Assembly: GCA_050084985.1 (NCBI GenBank)
Contig: JBITNC010000001.1
Coordinates: 10,354,001 to 10,418,000 of the forward strand
Length of the DNA: 64,000 nt
Source of the DNA: Nageia nagi
Lineage: Eukaryota > Pinophyta
Direction: 5' to 3'
Both the position numbers and the translations under genes were made by a program. This document shows positions 34,601-43,619 of this stretch, piece by piece. How positions within the stretch are numbered: the stretch's first letter is position 1; every line of letters starts with the position of its first letter. The notes beneath the pieces were generated by a model. It ran no database searches, was not told where the DNA came from, and worked only from the letters and a program-made list of their open reading frames with translations.

Positions 34601-37600
34601 GCAAAACCTTCACCAAATATGGAAATGGCCCTATGAAGCACCCAAAATGCCTCCTCAAGAAGGAAAAAAGCAAATCCAACGTCTATGAGGTGTAAGAAGA
34701 GTCCAAAGCCTTACAAGTACAAGCCAAACCCTTCATTTGCACCATAAACCTCTCATATTGCTCTCCAAGCATGCATTTTACAAGCCAAAACCCATTAAAC
34801 AAGCAAAAATGGCTGCCCATGCTCAAAACATGTTTTGAAGATCCAAATTCTCTAAAAACTTGGCAAATGCCTTCTTGATTTATCCCCCCCCAACCCATCC
34901 ATGTCCTCAAAATCACACTTTAAAATTTTTCCAAAATTATCACCCTCCATTTTCCAAAAAAATAGACCAAAAAATTGGTGAATGAACCTAGAACGATGAT
35001 TTGAAGCTCTAAATTTTGCCAAATTGATTCAAAATGCCTCATGATCCGCTAAATTAGTGGGACGAGTGTTTTTCTCCCACTAAATGAAATTGTATTCTCA
35101 ATCTAGCATTCAATTAGCATCTAATTTTTGCAAAATTAGAAATTAGGATTTTAAGAAAAAGTTTATAAATAGACCCTATGGGTCTCATTTGCTCAATAGC
35201 TCAATTAATTGAGAGAAGAAACTTTTGTAAACTAAGAGCACACTTGTAAATTTTTGCACTTCTTTTACAATCAATACAAAGTGGTTGTATTAAAGATTAA
35301 GATTGATCATACATTTTTGGTGTTGTGAATTGAATCTTGAAGGGCTTTCTTAATTGGTTTGTACACTTTTGCATCCTTCCTTTGAAAACTTATGAGTTTT
35401 AGGGAATGTACCATTGCATTACTTTACAAAGTGTTTGAAACTAACCTTTGATAGTTTCTTAATTCATAACATGCAATTAGGTAAAGTATTCTGAATTTGT
35501 TTCCATTTTCATGACATCAAACTAGGATTTTCCATCCAAACTCTAAGTTCTTCCCATTTGTTCTTCCAATGCATCCATTTGATTGATTTGGTTTATTCAC
35601 ATGAGTACCAACAATCAACCTTGCTTCAACCTCCGCTTTAGAACAACTCGAACAACAGCTTTTTGTTTGCAAAGTTGGATGACTTGGATGAAAACTTTTT
35701 TAACTGATATGAAAGGGATGAACTCTTTAGACAATGCTTGGCTGTGTTAATCAACTTGTTATCCGATCAAGTATTTTGTTTTTTCTCGAAGTACAGTTTC
35801 TTCATTTTTTGTATTGCCGTTATGCTTAAAAAAAATCAAATACAACTTCTAAATTCATACACAAGTTACGAACAAACTTTATATATAATATGTTGGTTAG
35901 CAGTTGCTTTCTCTAAAACACTCCACACGAGCTGATATCTTGAAGAGAAAGACTTCAAAAGTAAGAAAGACTTGCATCACATTCCTTTGATTGTGTTGCA
36001 GATTTTGCAGAAACTTTGAGGTAATCAGTTCTTACAAGCCAGAAATAAGTAACATGTCTCCACCTAAGATGCTGGGCAGTTTCCACCTCTGGTGATTCAG
36101 AGTTACCAGGGTAACAAAATCCTTCCCAACAGAAGGGTCAAGGCTCAAAAGGATTAAAAATAAGAGTGCTTTGCAAACATGTTTCTGTCAGCATTTCTAA
36201 TTTTTTTGTTTCAGAAATGGAGAAATTTAAGGGTCGTATGCATTACTTGCAACATAGTATTTCCACCAAGAGGTACACAGAAGATATATAAACAGAAGAG
36301 GCATGTGAGAATATATTAAGGGCCATGACATATTTTCTTTTAATTGCATACTTCGACTCTTACATGCGGCAATTTTTTGCTTGTCATATTAAACTACTCT
36401 TGTCCATTATATTTGCAACATCAAAATTGCGTACCTCTTATCTAAATTTTATTTGGCTTAGATTTCGTAATTCTTCCTGTCATCTTCTCAAAACATTCAA
36501 TATTCTAGATTTGGCAACCTCATTGGTATTCTTTTATGTTATTTGATCTTACATAAGCAACCTTTGTCTTTATATGTGCTGGCTGACAATTGTATGTTCC
36601 TTTTATTTGTTGTTGTATTACTGTTGTTCCTTTTTGCATTCAGACATTGCCGAAATTGAAGTTGTGATTGAATTTGATGTTGGATGCTTCTAAGATCATA
36701 AAGTATGCAAGAAATCTCTGTAAAGCTATTCAAATTGGTGCAATTTGGTTTACAGGAAATCATTGATGACATATAGCTTAAAGTTTTGGAGAGTTAAGTT
36801 GACAGCGTTTTCTACCTTGATTTTGCCATAATCCTTTATTGTCATTCTTAATTCATAAAATGATAAAAGTAAATAGATTGTTTTCAATTTCATATCAATA
36901 TCAATAAGGAAAGTAAAAACAATTAAGAGATAATTTGTATGAGATCGTTGGTCTTTGGCAAGTTGTATGTTAAGGTGATCTAATTAAATCTTGAAATTAA
37001 TACATCAATTTAAAGAAATATGTAATAAGATTAATTTTCCAAGTTTTTGGGTGAAAAAAACTTTTTATTAAATTCAAATCCTTTTCATACAAAAAAAGGT
37101 TGAGTTGGATTGAGCGCACCTTGTGTATGACACCAACATTAAAGCCACACTACCATGATGTTAGGAGATACAAAAAACAAATTCCCAAAACCACCAAATT
37201 GTTAGAACGTCTAGAACTCCCAAAGCAAAAGAAATCACTTTTTAAAAAGCATGGCTCGATCAAGACGTTTAAGAACTCTATCATCATTAGCTTGGAAACT
37301 GGACTAAGTATACCATTGAGCTTCAGGAAATTCCTCAGGAGAAAAACCAAAATTAGGATCAAACAAGCTAAGTTTATTCTTCATAAAAAATAGGCTTCCC
37401 TCCTAAGTTCCATCGCATGGGAGTTTGACTTTTCTTGTCTGAAGGCTTCTCCACCATATTAAAATCACCGTACAAAACCCAAGTGGCCAAAGGTAGGGAA
37501 AAGGCAAGTCACCTCCACAAATCCCTTCTGTTAATGGCATCAGTGGATGCATACAAATTAATAGTTCCTAATGGTTTCCCAAGAATCTCGAGCAACACCT

Positions 37601-40600
37601 AGACAACTCGATTAGAAGGGTCAACACTTCAAGACACAATATTGAAATGCCACTTTGGGGAAATGAAAGTGACAACTCCTCCCCTCTTGAGAAAATGATT
37701 AGTGAAGAAAATGGGACCTTTTAACCAAAGAAATGTACAGGTGCATTGTAGAATGAAGTCAACAATTTTAAACTTTTGCAAACAAACAAAATCCACTTGT
37801 CCATATAAGTGAGTGATATCACAAAGCTCACTCTGGACTGTGTATTTATGGGTTGGGCCCGTCAACCCTCTTACATTCCATGAAAAGAAAATCATTGAGA
37901 ATTGTCATGAGTCTGGATATCCACGACATCCTTAGAGTCCCTCAAATTGTGCATGGCTCCGAATGAATTAGTATCACTTTTCATACGACCTGGTTGACTA
38001 CGAGGATCATCCATTTGCCTTCTTTTGTCAACAGGGCCATCCTGAGCTCTCCTTAACGTGCTATGAGAATGATAGGGTCTAAAACCTAAGTTGACCTCTG
38101 TGCCATGCACAGGGGGTCGCGCAATCACAACTGAAATAAAAGAGGTACTAGACCAAGTGGAATGCACAAACGGTTTCGATGAAGCCATAGGGGCACGATT
38201 AACAACCAAGAGCAGTTGAATAACCGGATTGACCTGAGGTAGTTGCATGTTAGAATAACTAACCGGACCAGGTTGCTGAGGAGCAAGAACTGTTTCTTGT
38301 TGCATAGGTTGTCGATTACGACAATTGGAAATGATGGTCCATTCTTCCTTGCCACCCCTACTAGTAGTTGCTAGAGTTGAAGATGAATGAGGGGTCAAGA
38401 AGGGCTTCTTTTTGAACCTATCCATCATGAGCATGCAATTCCAAATCTTATGATCAGAAGAAGATTGAAAACGGTAGCAAGTATTTGGGAGTCCAATAAA
38501 GGCTACCCTTTGGGGCAAAGCCTCTTCACCAATATTGATGTCATTAAACTTAGGAAGGTCTTGAGTAAGTTCCACTTTCACACAAAATTTCTTGTTGGGC
38601 TGAGTTGAGAAAAACCTTTCAGGTTTGAAACACATAAAATTTCGAAGGCAATTAACAAAGGCGTGCAAATATTTCCACAGGGGAATCAGAAGATAGGGAA
38701 ACTCAACCGAGTTCGGGACTTCAATAGCAACTTCATTCTCTACAGTAAATCCTGAACTATAATGTTGCTGGACTAAAAGAGAATTACGGACCATCAAAGG
38801 TCTTTTGATAATCACCTTCTGTGCATGTGTAGGGTTAGAGAAACGAAATAAGAAATACCTTTTAGTGAGATTTTGGATATTTTCAACCTTAATGCCATAC
38901 AGACTCCAGAGTTGGCTAACCCAGGTAAGCAACAAGGTATCATTGGGGATTCTACTAAGAAAATAACCCACCAAAGTGTGTGTTTCAAACTATTGGCAAG
39001 TGCTACGAAACTCTTCAACAAGAATAAAAGCTTGAGGGATAGCAGAATTACCTCGTGCTCCACTTTCGGAAGGAATTTGTGTGGGTGCTTCCCGGGTGCC
39101 ATTATTCACTTCAGTTGCTTCAATAGCAAATTAAGCGCTGTTATGAATATCATCCATATTTAATAGGCGGAGCATTGTCCAAGGTAGTGTAAAAGCTAAA
39201 GCGTGTTAGGATAGGAAAAATCCTGCAAAAAAACCCAGAGGAATAATGCGGTGTGACCCAAGAAACTAGAAACCCTAGCGGCTGATGCATGCAAAAGGTT
39301 CTCTGCTCAACTCGGCTCGTCTTAATTTTTCAAGTTGAAATTTCAAAATTACAAAGTTTTTTAAAGGGTGTTTGTAATGAAAATCAATTTCCATTGTATA
39401 CAATGTATATAAGTTTTTAATATAAATTTTTGATTATCGTTAAGTTGGGAAAGACTATATATATTCAGCCTTTCCTAAGTTGTCTTTAATTCCTCATAAT
39501 CGGTAGAAACTACATTCAAGTTAGGACTACAAAACAATCTCACAGAGTTGGTTTCATTGAGATTAGAAATGACTTTTAACATGATTTCCTTCCCCATGCT
39601 TCATGGAATAAAATGTTAGCTCTCTTGTCATCGTTTAGCAAAAAATAAAGGGGTGGATCAGTTGAGCCTGAGGACACGTTAGCAGAAATGCCATCTATTA
39701 TAGAAAAATAATGGAGAAATTGCATAGATGGAACACTAATGTTTCTGTTTATATTTCTCATTTAATATGTTACAGTATACAATACAATGTGGGATGACTA
39801 GAATTTCAAAAGACATCTCCACTATGACCTTTCATGTACAACTTCCAATATAAAAGGAAGAATTTGTCTTCCAAGTTGTAATTGATTTATACATACAAAA
39901 GACAAAAATTTTGTTGTCCCCACATAAAGATGCAATGTATTTCAGAATTAGACATTATGCCCAGACAGTAAAGTGTTTTAAATTGGAATTTACATTCTGT
40001 GCAAGATTATTAATGGTTTTTCTGTAACAGTTAAACTTATATTCCAATTATATTTTGACTTCAATGTAAATGATCCTGTGCACTTATGCAACTTTTGCCC
40101 TATTAAATATAGATGCTGAAGCAAAAGATCCTACCTACTTCAAGTTGCATGCTTTTGTGCATGGGAATTTATCAGGCAACCATCTCCAGGTATAATTCTC
40201 TAATTGTATTTTAATAATATTGTTCGTAAAGTTGATATGATAGCTTGTTCACTTGATGTAGTAGCTACAACAAAATTAACTTAGCTCAGATTTTTGTTCA
40301 GAATCCCGAGAAAGGAGGAGATGATACAATCGATGGCATTTTACATGATATTCTTAAGAGTGGTGGGGTTACTAAAGATATGAAGGGTGAGCTAGAAAAA
40401 ATGCAGGATAAATATCTTTTTCTTGACAATCCCAGCATCAATATGCAGAGAGTCAAAGAAAGGGCACGCATAAGAGCTCTGCGTAAGCGTATAAAGCGTT
40501 CCCATAAACATATGTCAATGCGACAACATCGGCAATTTGGATCTTTCGATTTTCCTAAGAAGTATCAAAAGTATTTGTCATCTCCTTCTTTCAGGAATTA

Positions 40601-41488
40601 TTTTCCTTGATTGTACTTTGTGCATTCACAGTTCATATCATTTATTTGATATGCATGCTTAAGAGCTAGTTGGTGTCAGTCAATTGATGTACTACTCCAT
40701 GTAGAAACTGTTGAAACTATTCAAACAGTATTTTGTCTGGTTTGACAGGATATTTTACTTGGTTCACATGAATGCTGCCCAAGTAAACTGTAGAAGTCTC
40801 ATTGCACCTTACTTATTTAACTTGGTTAATATAGATAAAATATGAATTTTTGTAATGCTTGTACATGGAACCATCATTTATTTTTCTTTAGAAAATGCAA
40901 CTTTTCTTTTCAAAGTGTCTAATTGTTGAAAACTCTGTTTGCTAAGCATGAGCAAAATGTTTTTAGGTATGATCTATATTTGCCTATGCATGAAATGTGG
41001 AGCGAATACATTGTGGAACTTCTCGAAATACAGGGGTAAGGTTCCGTGTTCTTCGAGGCAAGTTTATATTATACTGGGAGAAAGTACAAAATTGCCTTTA
41101 GTACACAGTTCAAAAACATGACATTTATTAACCTGCATTATATAATTGATTTAAACTGATTAAGGTTTCTTATTTCAGTCGAAAGAATATTGGGTACTAC
41201 TTTCTGACAGCAGACTTGCATGGATCAATTTTAGCAGGTATTTGAACAAAGTATTATTCCTTAATTTGGCAGCTATAAGAACATCTTACATTGTGTACTT
41301 TTCACATGAGTATTAAAGACCAGTCTTTCTTTTTCACTTTGTAATAAGTAAAGTTTCAATTTTTGTACTGTTTTGCACGATGGCAGTTGTTGAAAGTAAA
41401 GTCAAAAGCTTCGTTGGTGTGCAAGGCATCATGATTCGAGAAACTGCAAACACATTTGGAATTCTGACATCAGAAAATAGATTTAGAG
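22385..41488 (+). CDS. POP4: RNase P/MRP protein subunit p29 (POP4), 3' end missing
   Basis: Six coding exons (22385-22637, 40113-40189, 40302-40570, 40967-41035, 41179-41237, 41387-41488) join in phase at GT-AG junctions, giving about 276 codons. The N-terminus is a basic, low-complexity tail. AKDPTYF begins the conserved part. Exon 4 carries the basic stretch SHKHMSMRQHRQFGSFDFP and exon 5 YDLYLPMHEMWSEYI. Exons 6-7 carry TADLHGSILAV and VGVQGIMIRETANTFGIL, the signature of the p29/Rpp29 barrel that contacts RNase P RNA. The product should act in nuclear tRNA 5'-end maturation and rRNA processing. By comparison with the family about 35-40 residues are missing; a terminal exon starting in phase 1 was not found up to 64000. 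Intron 2 (~17.5 kb) and the last intron (>22 kb if the exon lies outside) are full of transposons. Confidence 0.9.
22638..23099. other. POP4 intron 2, unique-looking start
   Basis: AT-rich intronic DNA; no coding or repeat signal recognised. Confidence 0.4.
23100..23915 (-). pseudogene. Antisense gypsy integrase C-terminus and chromodomain fragment
   Basis: Minus strand, from 23915 down: QYQWVKWLPLAKWWYNTTYH (about 23900-23840), typical of the end of a gypsy integrase core. Next come LDPRFYGPNKVI..IGQMVYGL (about 23570-23500) and PPKSKIHPVFSCFL. A chromodomain-like tail follows (ELLIKLKDLLQEEPTWN, about 23310-23260). Several stops. It continues the integrase at 25546-25960, from which it is separated by an insertion. 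Confidence 0.75.
23916..25545. mobile_element. ~1.6-kb non-coding insertion in gypsy integrase
   Basis: The gypsy integrase reads up to KIEIVTKC on one side (about 25545, minus strand) and resumes at FTQDKQYQW on the other (about 23910), so the DNA between was inserted. The left end is rich in 'actcg/gagtc' words (23938-24030), and the right end has related words in inverted orientation (25480-25545). This recalls the termini of the two hAT-like elements. No transposase ORF is visible and target duplications are not clear. Confidence 0.5.
25546..25960 (-). pseudogene. Antisense gypsy integrase core fragment
   Basis: Minus strand: FLDEILRLHKMPKHVISDKG (about 25740-25680), then LNMSSTYQLQTNSKIEIVTK (25605-25546), which match the integrase core around its second Asp and the YHPQTDGQTE block. 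Stops occur upstream. It is the N-terminal continuation of 23100-23915. Confidence 0.75.
25981..26078. repeat. 68-bp spaced direct repeat
   Basis: The 30-bp block starting atctcaagtgccccattaat at 25981 recurs at 26049 with one change. Confidence 0.85.
26352..26373. repeat. Perfect 9-bp hairpin
   Basis: GGGACATGC-TTTT-GCATGTCCC is the clearest palindromic copy of the motif array. A near-identical imperfect version is at 26243-26265. Confidence 0.9.
26480..26516 (+). promoter_or_regulatory. Possible core promoter 1 in the motif array
   Basis: 'gtgacacttg' is followed by CTATAAAAGG (26507-26516). A similar arrangement recurs about 525 bases downstream, which suggests a duplicated promoter segment. 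Confidence 0.4.
27013..27043 (+). promoter_or_regulatory. Possible core promoter 2 with G-box
   Basis: GTGACACGTGGC contains the G-box CACGTG (27017-27022), and ATTATAAATA follows at 27034-27043. The layout parallels the segment at 26480-26516. Confidence 0.45.
27560..31083 (+). pseudogene. Very long decayed retroelement ORF related to the extra ORF at 61936
   Basis: About 1,170 codons can be followed through stops and frame changes, from ATG 27560 to TAG near 31083. The N-terminal third contains GLLPEGIEAAFGWKRYGDDY, SSGRAIRWSKVISDALRHQL (about 28245) and TYIRVYGS..LILMEFARQ (28603-28695). The last two align with NWSVAISNGISEQL and TFIRLYGF..VFSMEFARQ of the 61936 ORF, with an identical 25-codon step between TYIR and MEFARQ. 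A Glu/Asp-rich tract (29440-29520), Lys/Arg-rich segments and a C-terminal coiled coil (30249-30749, open for 166 codons) follow. No gag, protease or RT signature is seen, so the element may be non-autonomous. The function of the protein is unknown. Confidence 0.7.
31084..32650. other. Non-coding, possible 3' end of the preceding element
   Basis: No gene. Contains a phrase resembling 'ttgctcccg(cc/tc)g' twice (near 31165 and 31225) and a low-complexity block rich in 'ttttgcat' and its variants (31480-31760). It may include the 3' LTR of the 27.6-kb element, but no match to a 5' copy was established. Confidence 0.3.
32690..33330 (-). pseudogene. Antisense gypsy RT-RNase H fragment
   Basis: Minus strand: VEYLHHIATREYVKVDPKKI, then NTMKEWPLPKT (about 33190-33080), the RT connection region. 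RNase H parts follow (MLMQEGHPLVFRSKK, about 32880, and EMLAILHVIEKWKPKLIGRP, about 32790). Broken by stops; protease, RT palm and integrase are absent. Confidence 0.75.
33480..35560 (+). mobile_element. Probable LTR (sense), solo
   Basis: No coding sequence. TTATAAATAG at about 35163 is followed by a leader with 'cacttgtaaatttttgcactt' and 'caatacaaagtggttg' words, as in LTR R/U5. Internal sub-repeats (listed separately) are typical of a U3. Boundaries are approximate, and no internal region or partner LTR was recognised. Confidence 0.4.
34157..34640 (+). repeat. Three ~195-bp diverged tandem units
   Basis: 'cctaggcrcacattttc' occurs at about 34160, 34364 and 34550. After each come related words (gcaaaac/gaaaaccct, 'catttttcaaaa-tgaaattt', 'atgggcatg/catgagagg'). 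They lie in the upstream half of the presumed LTR. Confidence 0.65.
35600..37090. other. POP4 intron 2: nothing recognised
   Basis: AT-rich, no coding signal on either strand and no clear repeat. Probably ordinary intron DNA or very old transposon remains. Confidence 0.35.
37100..37895 (-). pseudogene. Antisense LINE ORF2, endonuclease start only
   Basis: Minus strand, ATG 37895: FFSWNVRGLTGPTHKYTVQS, then QVDFVCLQKFKI (the APE endonuclease start, where a Glu is normally part of the active site). It is open to 37629, then continues with shifts to WVLYGDFNMVEKPSDKK (about 37470). It overlaps the end of ORF1 by 4 bases, a layout common in plant LINEs. The reading ends near 37100, inside the endonuclease; RT is missing. 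Confidence 0.8.
37892..38974 (-). CDS. LINE ORF1 protein (open, 360 codons)
   Basis: Uninterrupted minus-strand frame starting MVGYFLSRIPNDTLLLTWVS. The first ~150 residues match the DUF4283-type RNA-binding region of plant LINE ORF1 (LWSLYGIKVENIQNLTKRYF, then FRFSNPTHAQKVI). A zinc-knuckle-like part follows (CYRFQSSSDHKIWNC, about 38490-38440), in which the second Cys seems replaced, then a Ser/Pro/Gln-rich tail. It presumably binds LINE RNA. The true start is probably further upstream (degraded at 39160-38975), as the frame enters in the middle of the conserved LVGYF motif. Confidence 0.75.
   Translation of the reverse strand: MVGYFLSRIPNDTLLLTWVSQLWSLYGIKVENIQNLTKRYFLFRFSNPTHAQKVIIKRPLMVRNSLLVQQHYSSGFTVENEVAIEVPNSVEFPYLLIPLWKYLHAFVNCLRNFMCFKPERFFSTQPNKKFCVKVELTQDLPKFNDINIGEEALPQRVAFIGLPNTCYRFQSSSDHKIWNCMLMMDRFKKKPFLTPHSSSTLATTSRGGKEEWTIISNCRNRQPMQQETVLAPQQPGPVSYSNMQLPQVNPVIQLLLVVNRAPMASSKPFVHSTWSSTSFISVVIARPPVHGTEVNLGFRPYHSHSTLRRAQDGPVDKRRQMDDPRSQPGRMKSDTNSFGAMHNLRDSKDVVDIQTHDNSQ
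38975..39300 (-). pseudogene. Broken N-terminus and 5' leader of the LINE
   Basis: Minus-strand fragments upstream of the open ORF1 continue the protein only with stops and shifts. The leader near 39290-39240 is richer in GC ('agaaaccctagcggc' on the plus strand). No promoter could be defined. Confidence 0.4.
39301..40112. other. POP4 intron 2, end
   Basis: AT-rich intronic sequence leading to the acceptor of exon 3. No other signal. Confidence 0.4.
40113..40189 (+). CDS. POP4: POP4 exon 3
   Basis: 77 bases between ATATAG and CCAG|GTATAA. Encodes AEAKDPTYFKLHAFVHGN; the KDPTYF element is conserved in plant POP4. Confidence 0.85.
40302..40570 (+). CDS. POP4: POP4 exon 4
   Basis: 269 bases, acceptor TGTTCAG, donor CAAAA|GTATTT. 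Encodes an acidic and then strongly basic region ending in SMRQHRQFGSFDFPKKYQ. Reading continues past the donor to a TGA at 40608-40610, so retention of intron 4 would truncate the protein. Confidence 0.9.
40967..41035 (+). CDS. POP4: POP4 exon 5
   Basis: 69 bases, acceptor TTTTAG, donor CAGGG|GTAAG. Encodes YDLYLPMHEMWSEYIVELLE, the family's LPxHExW motif. Confidence 0.9.
41179..41237 (+). CDS. POP4: POP4 exon 6
   Basis: 59 bases, acceptor TTTCAG, donor GCAG|GTATTT. Encodes RKNIGYYFLTADLHGSILA; ADLHG is the most conserved p29 motif. Confidence 0.9.
41387..41488 (+). CDS. POP4: POP4 exon 7
   Basis: 102 bases, acceptor GGCAG, donor AGAG|GTATGT. Encodes VESKVKSFVGVQGIMIRETA and then NTFGILTSENRFR. 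Ends in phase 1 just before the expected C-terminal strand (VxPK... in the family). Confidence 0.9.
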
Positions 41489-42590
41489 GTATGTTTTGTC
41501 TTATTGTAGTCTATATTGAATGAAATTGAGTGGGATTACATATTTGGTTGTGACAACTGTGATTGGATTCAATAAGAATGTATTTACTATTTAGTTATTT
41601 ACAGCAGTACACATATGATTAAGTGATTGGAAAATTTTCGAGAAATTACTTGAATACTCTTATTCCATGTGTCTTAAAAGTCCTAGAAACAGATGTTATA
41701 TTAACTGTTTTGAAAATATTAAATGCTCAACTGATTGGCTTCAATTAACTTTGGGACATTGAGAGCAAGCTGGCTGTTCGCAAGTTAAGATGCAAGTTGA
41801 TATCAATGCTCCTATGAGGGACTTTTGCAAGGAAAAAAATTATGAATATTTATTAACTAAATATGGCTATTATTTTGATTTTTTCTGAAGTTTTAATCAC
41901 CTTTATTTGAAATAAAGGAAAACTCAATTTAGATGTTAATCTCTTTGTAAAAGAATAGTACTGTTAAAGAGCCTTCAAAACCCTATCTTGTTTTGTAGGT
42001 ATCACTTAACAAAATTTCAAGCTTACTAGTGTGTGGCTCAGCTGAGTTCATTGTAACACACAAGGGCCTCATTTATTGAGAGTAATGATCAAATAAAATT
42101 GTGTAATTATAATTTAATTAAATATTAAGACTATACAAACAATAAACAAATATAAAATACAAGGAGTTATTCAAGGAAGTTATTGTGGAGGTTCAGTTTT
42201 TTGATACGATATTGAGCCTACTATCCACTTCACTATGTAAATACTTTTGAATTTCTTAATAAATCGTCGAATTTCACTTATATCATCATGTGGTAGCATA
42301 GTAGGTGTCATGGGATATGTAGTCACACCACACTAACATACAAATAAACATTAATGACTACGTCTAGAGGGGGCATTGAAACCCCTTTTCATTCTTAGAC
42401 TTTAATGGCTGCCTCCTCGTTCTCTGCCAGCTTGAACTCCTTTTGCTATAGTAGCATTCGTCTCATTCTTCTTGTAATATTCCAAAATTAAGGCGTTCCA
42501 TTTCTACATGCCAAATTAAGTGGGACGCTCCTCTTCATCGTATTTTTTCTAGCACTTAGGATTATTTTGATATTTTTGTAATAGTTTGGT
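41489..42590. other. POP4 intron 7, start
   Basis: No coding signal. The C-terminal POP4 exon (expected to begin in phase 1 with a V-x-P-K-like segment) was not found here or further right. Confidence 0.4.
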
Positions 42591-43610
42591 GTCGGTAGGA
42601 CACAATAAAATATGAATTTGGCCCTATGATGATGTGCACCTCACTCTTGGATGCAAAAATGCATTAGCATCCCAAGGTGGATGTCCCTCTTTTAGGGGTG
42701 TTTAAGTGATTTGTTAGTTAATTTAGGAGTCATTTATGTTTTATCATTGAGCGTGGGCCATATTTGTAACTTGAGGATCTAATTTGACCCCTCAAGGTTG
42801 GATCCGCAACTAGGAAGGTTAATTATTATTTTTAGGAGTGATTTTATTGTTGGATTAGTTTGGCCAACTACAAATTAGAATAAGACTTCTCCTTGCTCTC
42901 TATAAAAGGAGGACGCAACATTGGAAGACCTCATAAGCTAGCTTTTATCAAACCCCCTTTGGTGGAGCACACAACTTCTCTTCCTCTCACGGAGACGAAA
43001 CCCTTAAAGAGAAACCCTATCTTGTAGACAAAATCCCATCTTGGTAGTATAGGCCCTGGTGCCTTTATATTTGTAAAATTATCCTCGGAAGCCCTGGTGT
43101 AGTTCTAGAGAAGACCTAACCTAGTCGTTCACGTTTGAAGGTGGAGTTTGGATCCTGGCATCTAGTATTGGCCCTAGGAGTAAGATGTCTAGCTCAAGGA
43201 GACAGTTTGGTGCAATTCCGGAATCTTCAAAGTGGTGTTTTTAACTCCCTAGTGAGACATCACCCCCTTGGAGACATTTTGAGCTCTTTGAGATGATATT
43301 CTTGGTTTGTCTAAGTATTTTGGAAATCTCGATATTTATCTCATAATTTTGTGTCTCATTGTTTCACCTCAATTTTGGAATATTTGTGCATGAGTTGGAT
43401 GCATGGTGTATTTATCCCTAATTTCCTTATTTTGAGCACTTGCATGAATCATCCTAATTTTATGAGTACATTGGCATTTATTTGAGTTAATTAAAATATT
43501 CCGCATAAGGTAGAGCATCATTTGGGAATTTATCTAAGTTTGGAGTGATATGGTTAAATTGGAATTTGCATATTTTGCTATAAATTGTGCTTGCCCTAGT
43601 TTGGAATATT
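42591..43610 (+). mobile_element. Possible solo LTR
   Basis: Non-coding. CTATAAAAGGAGG at about 42900 is followed by a leader with repeated 'ccctggtg' words and an AT-rich end. Upstream sequence has LTR-like direct words. No primer-binding site or partner was found. Confidence 0.35.
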
Positions 43611-43619
43611 ACATCTCCC

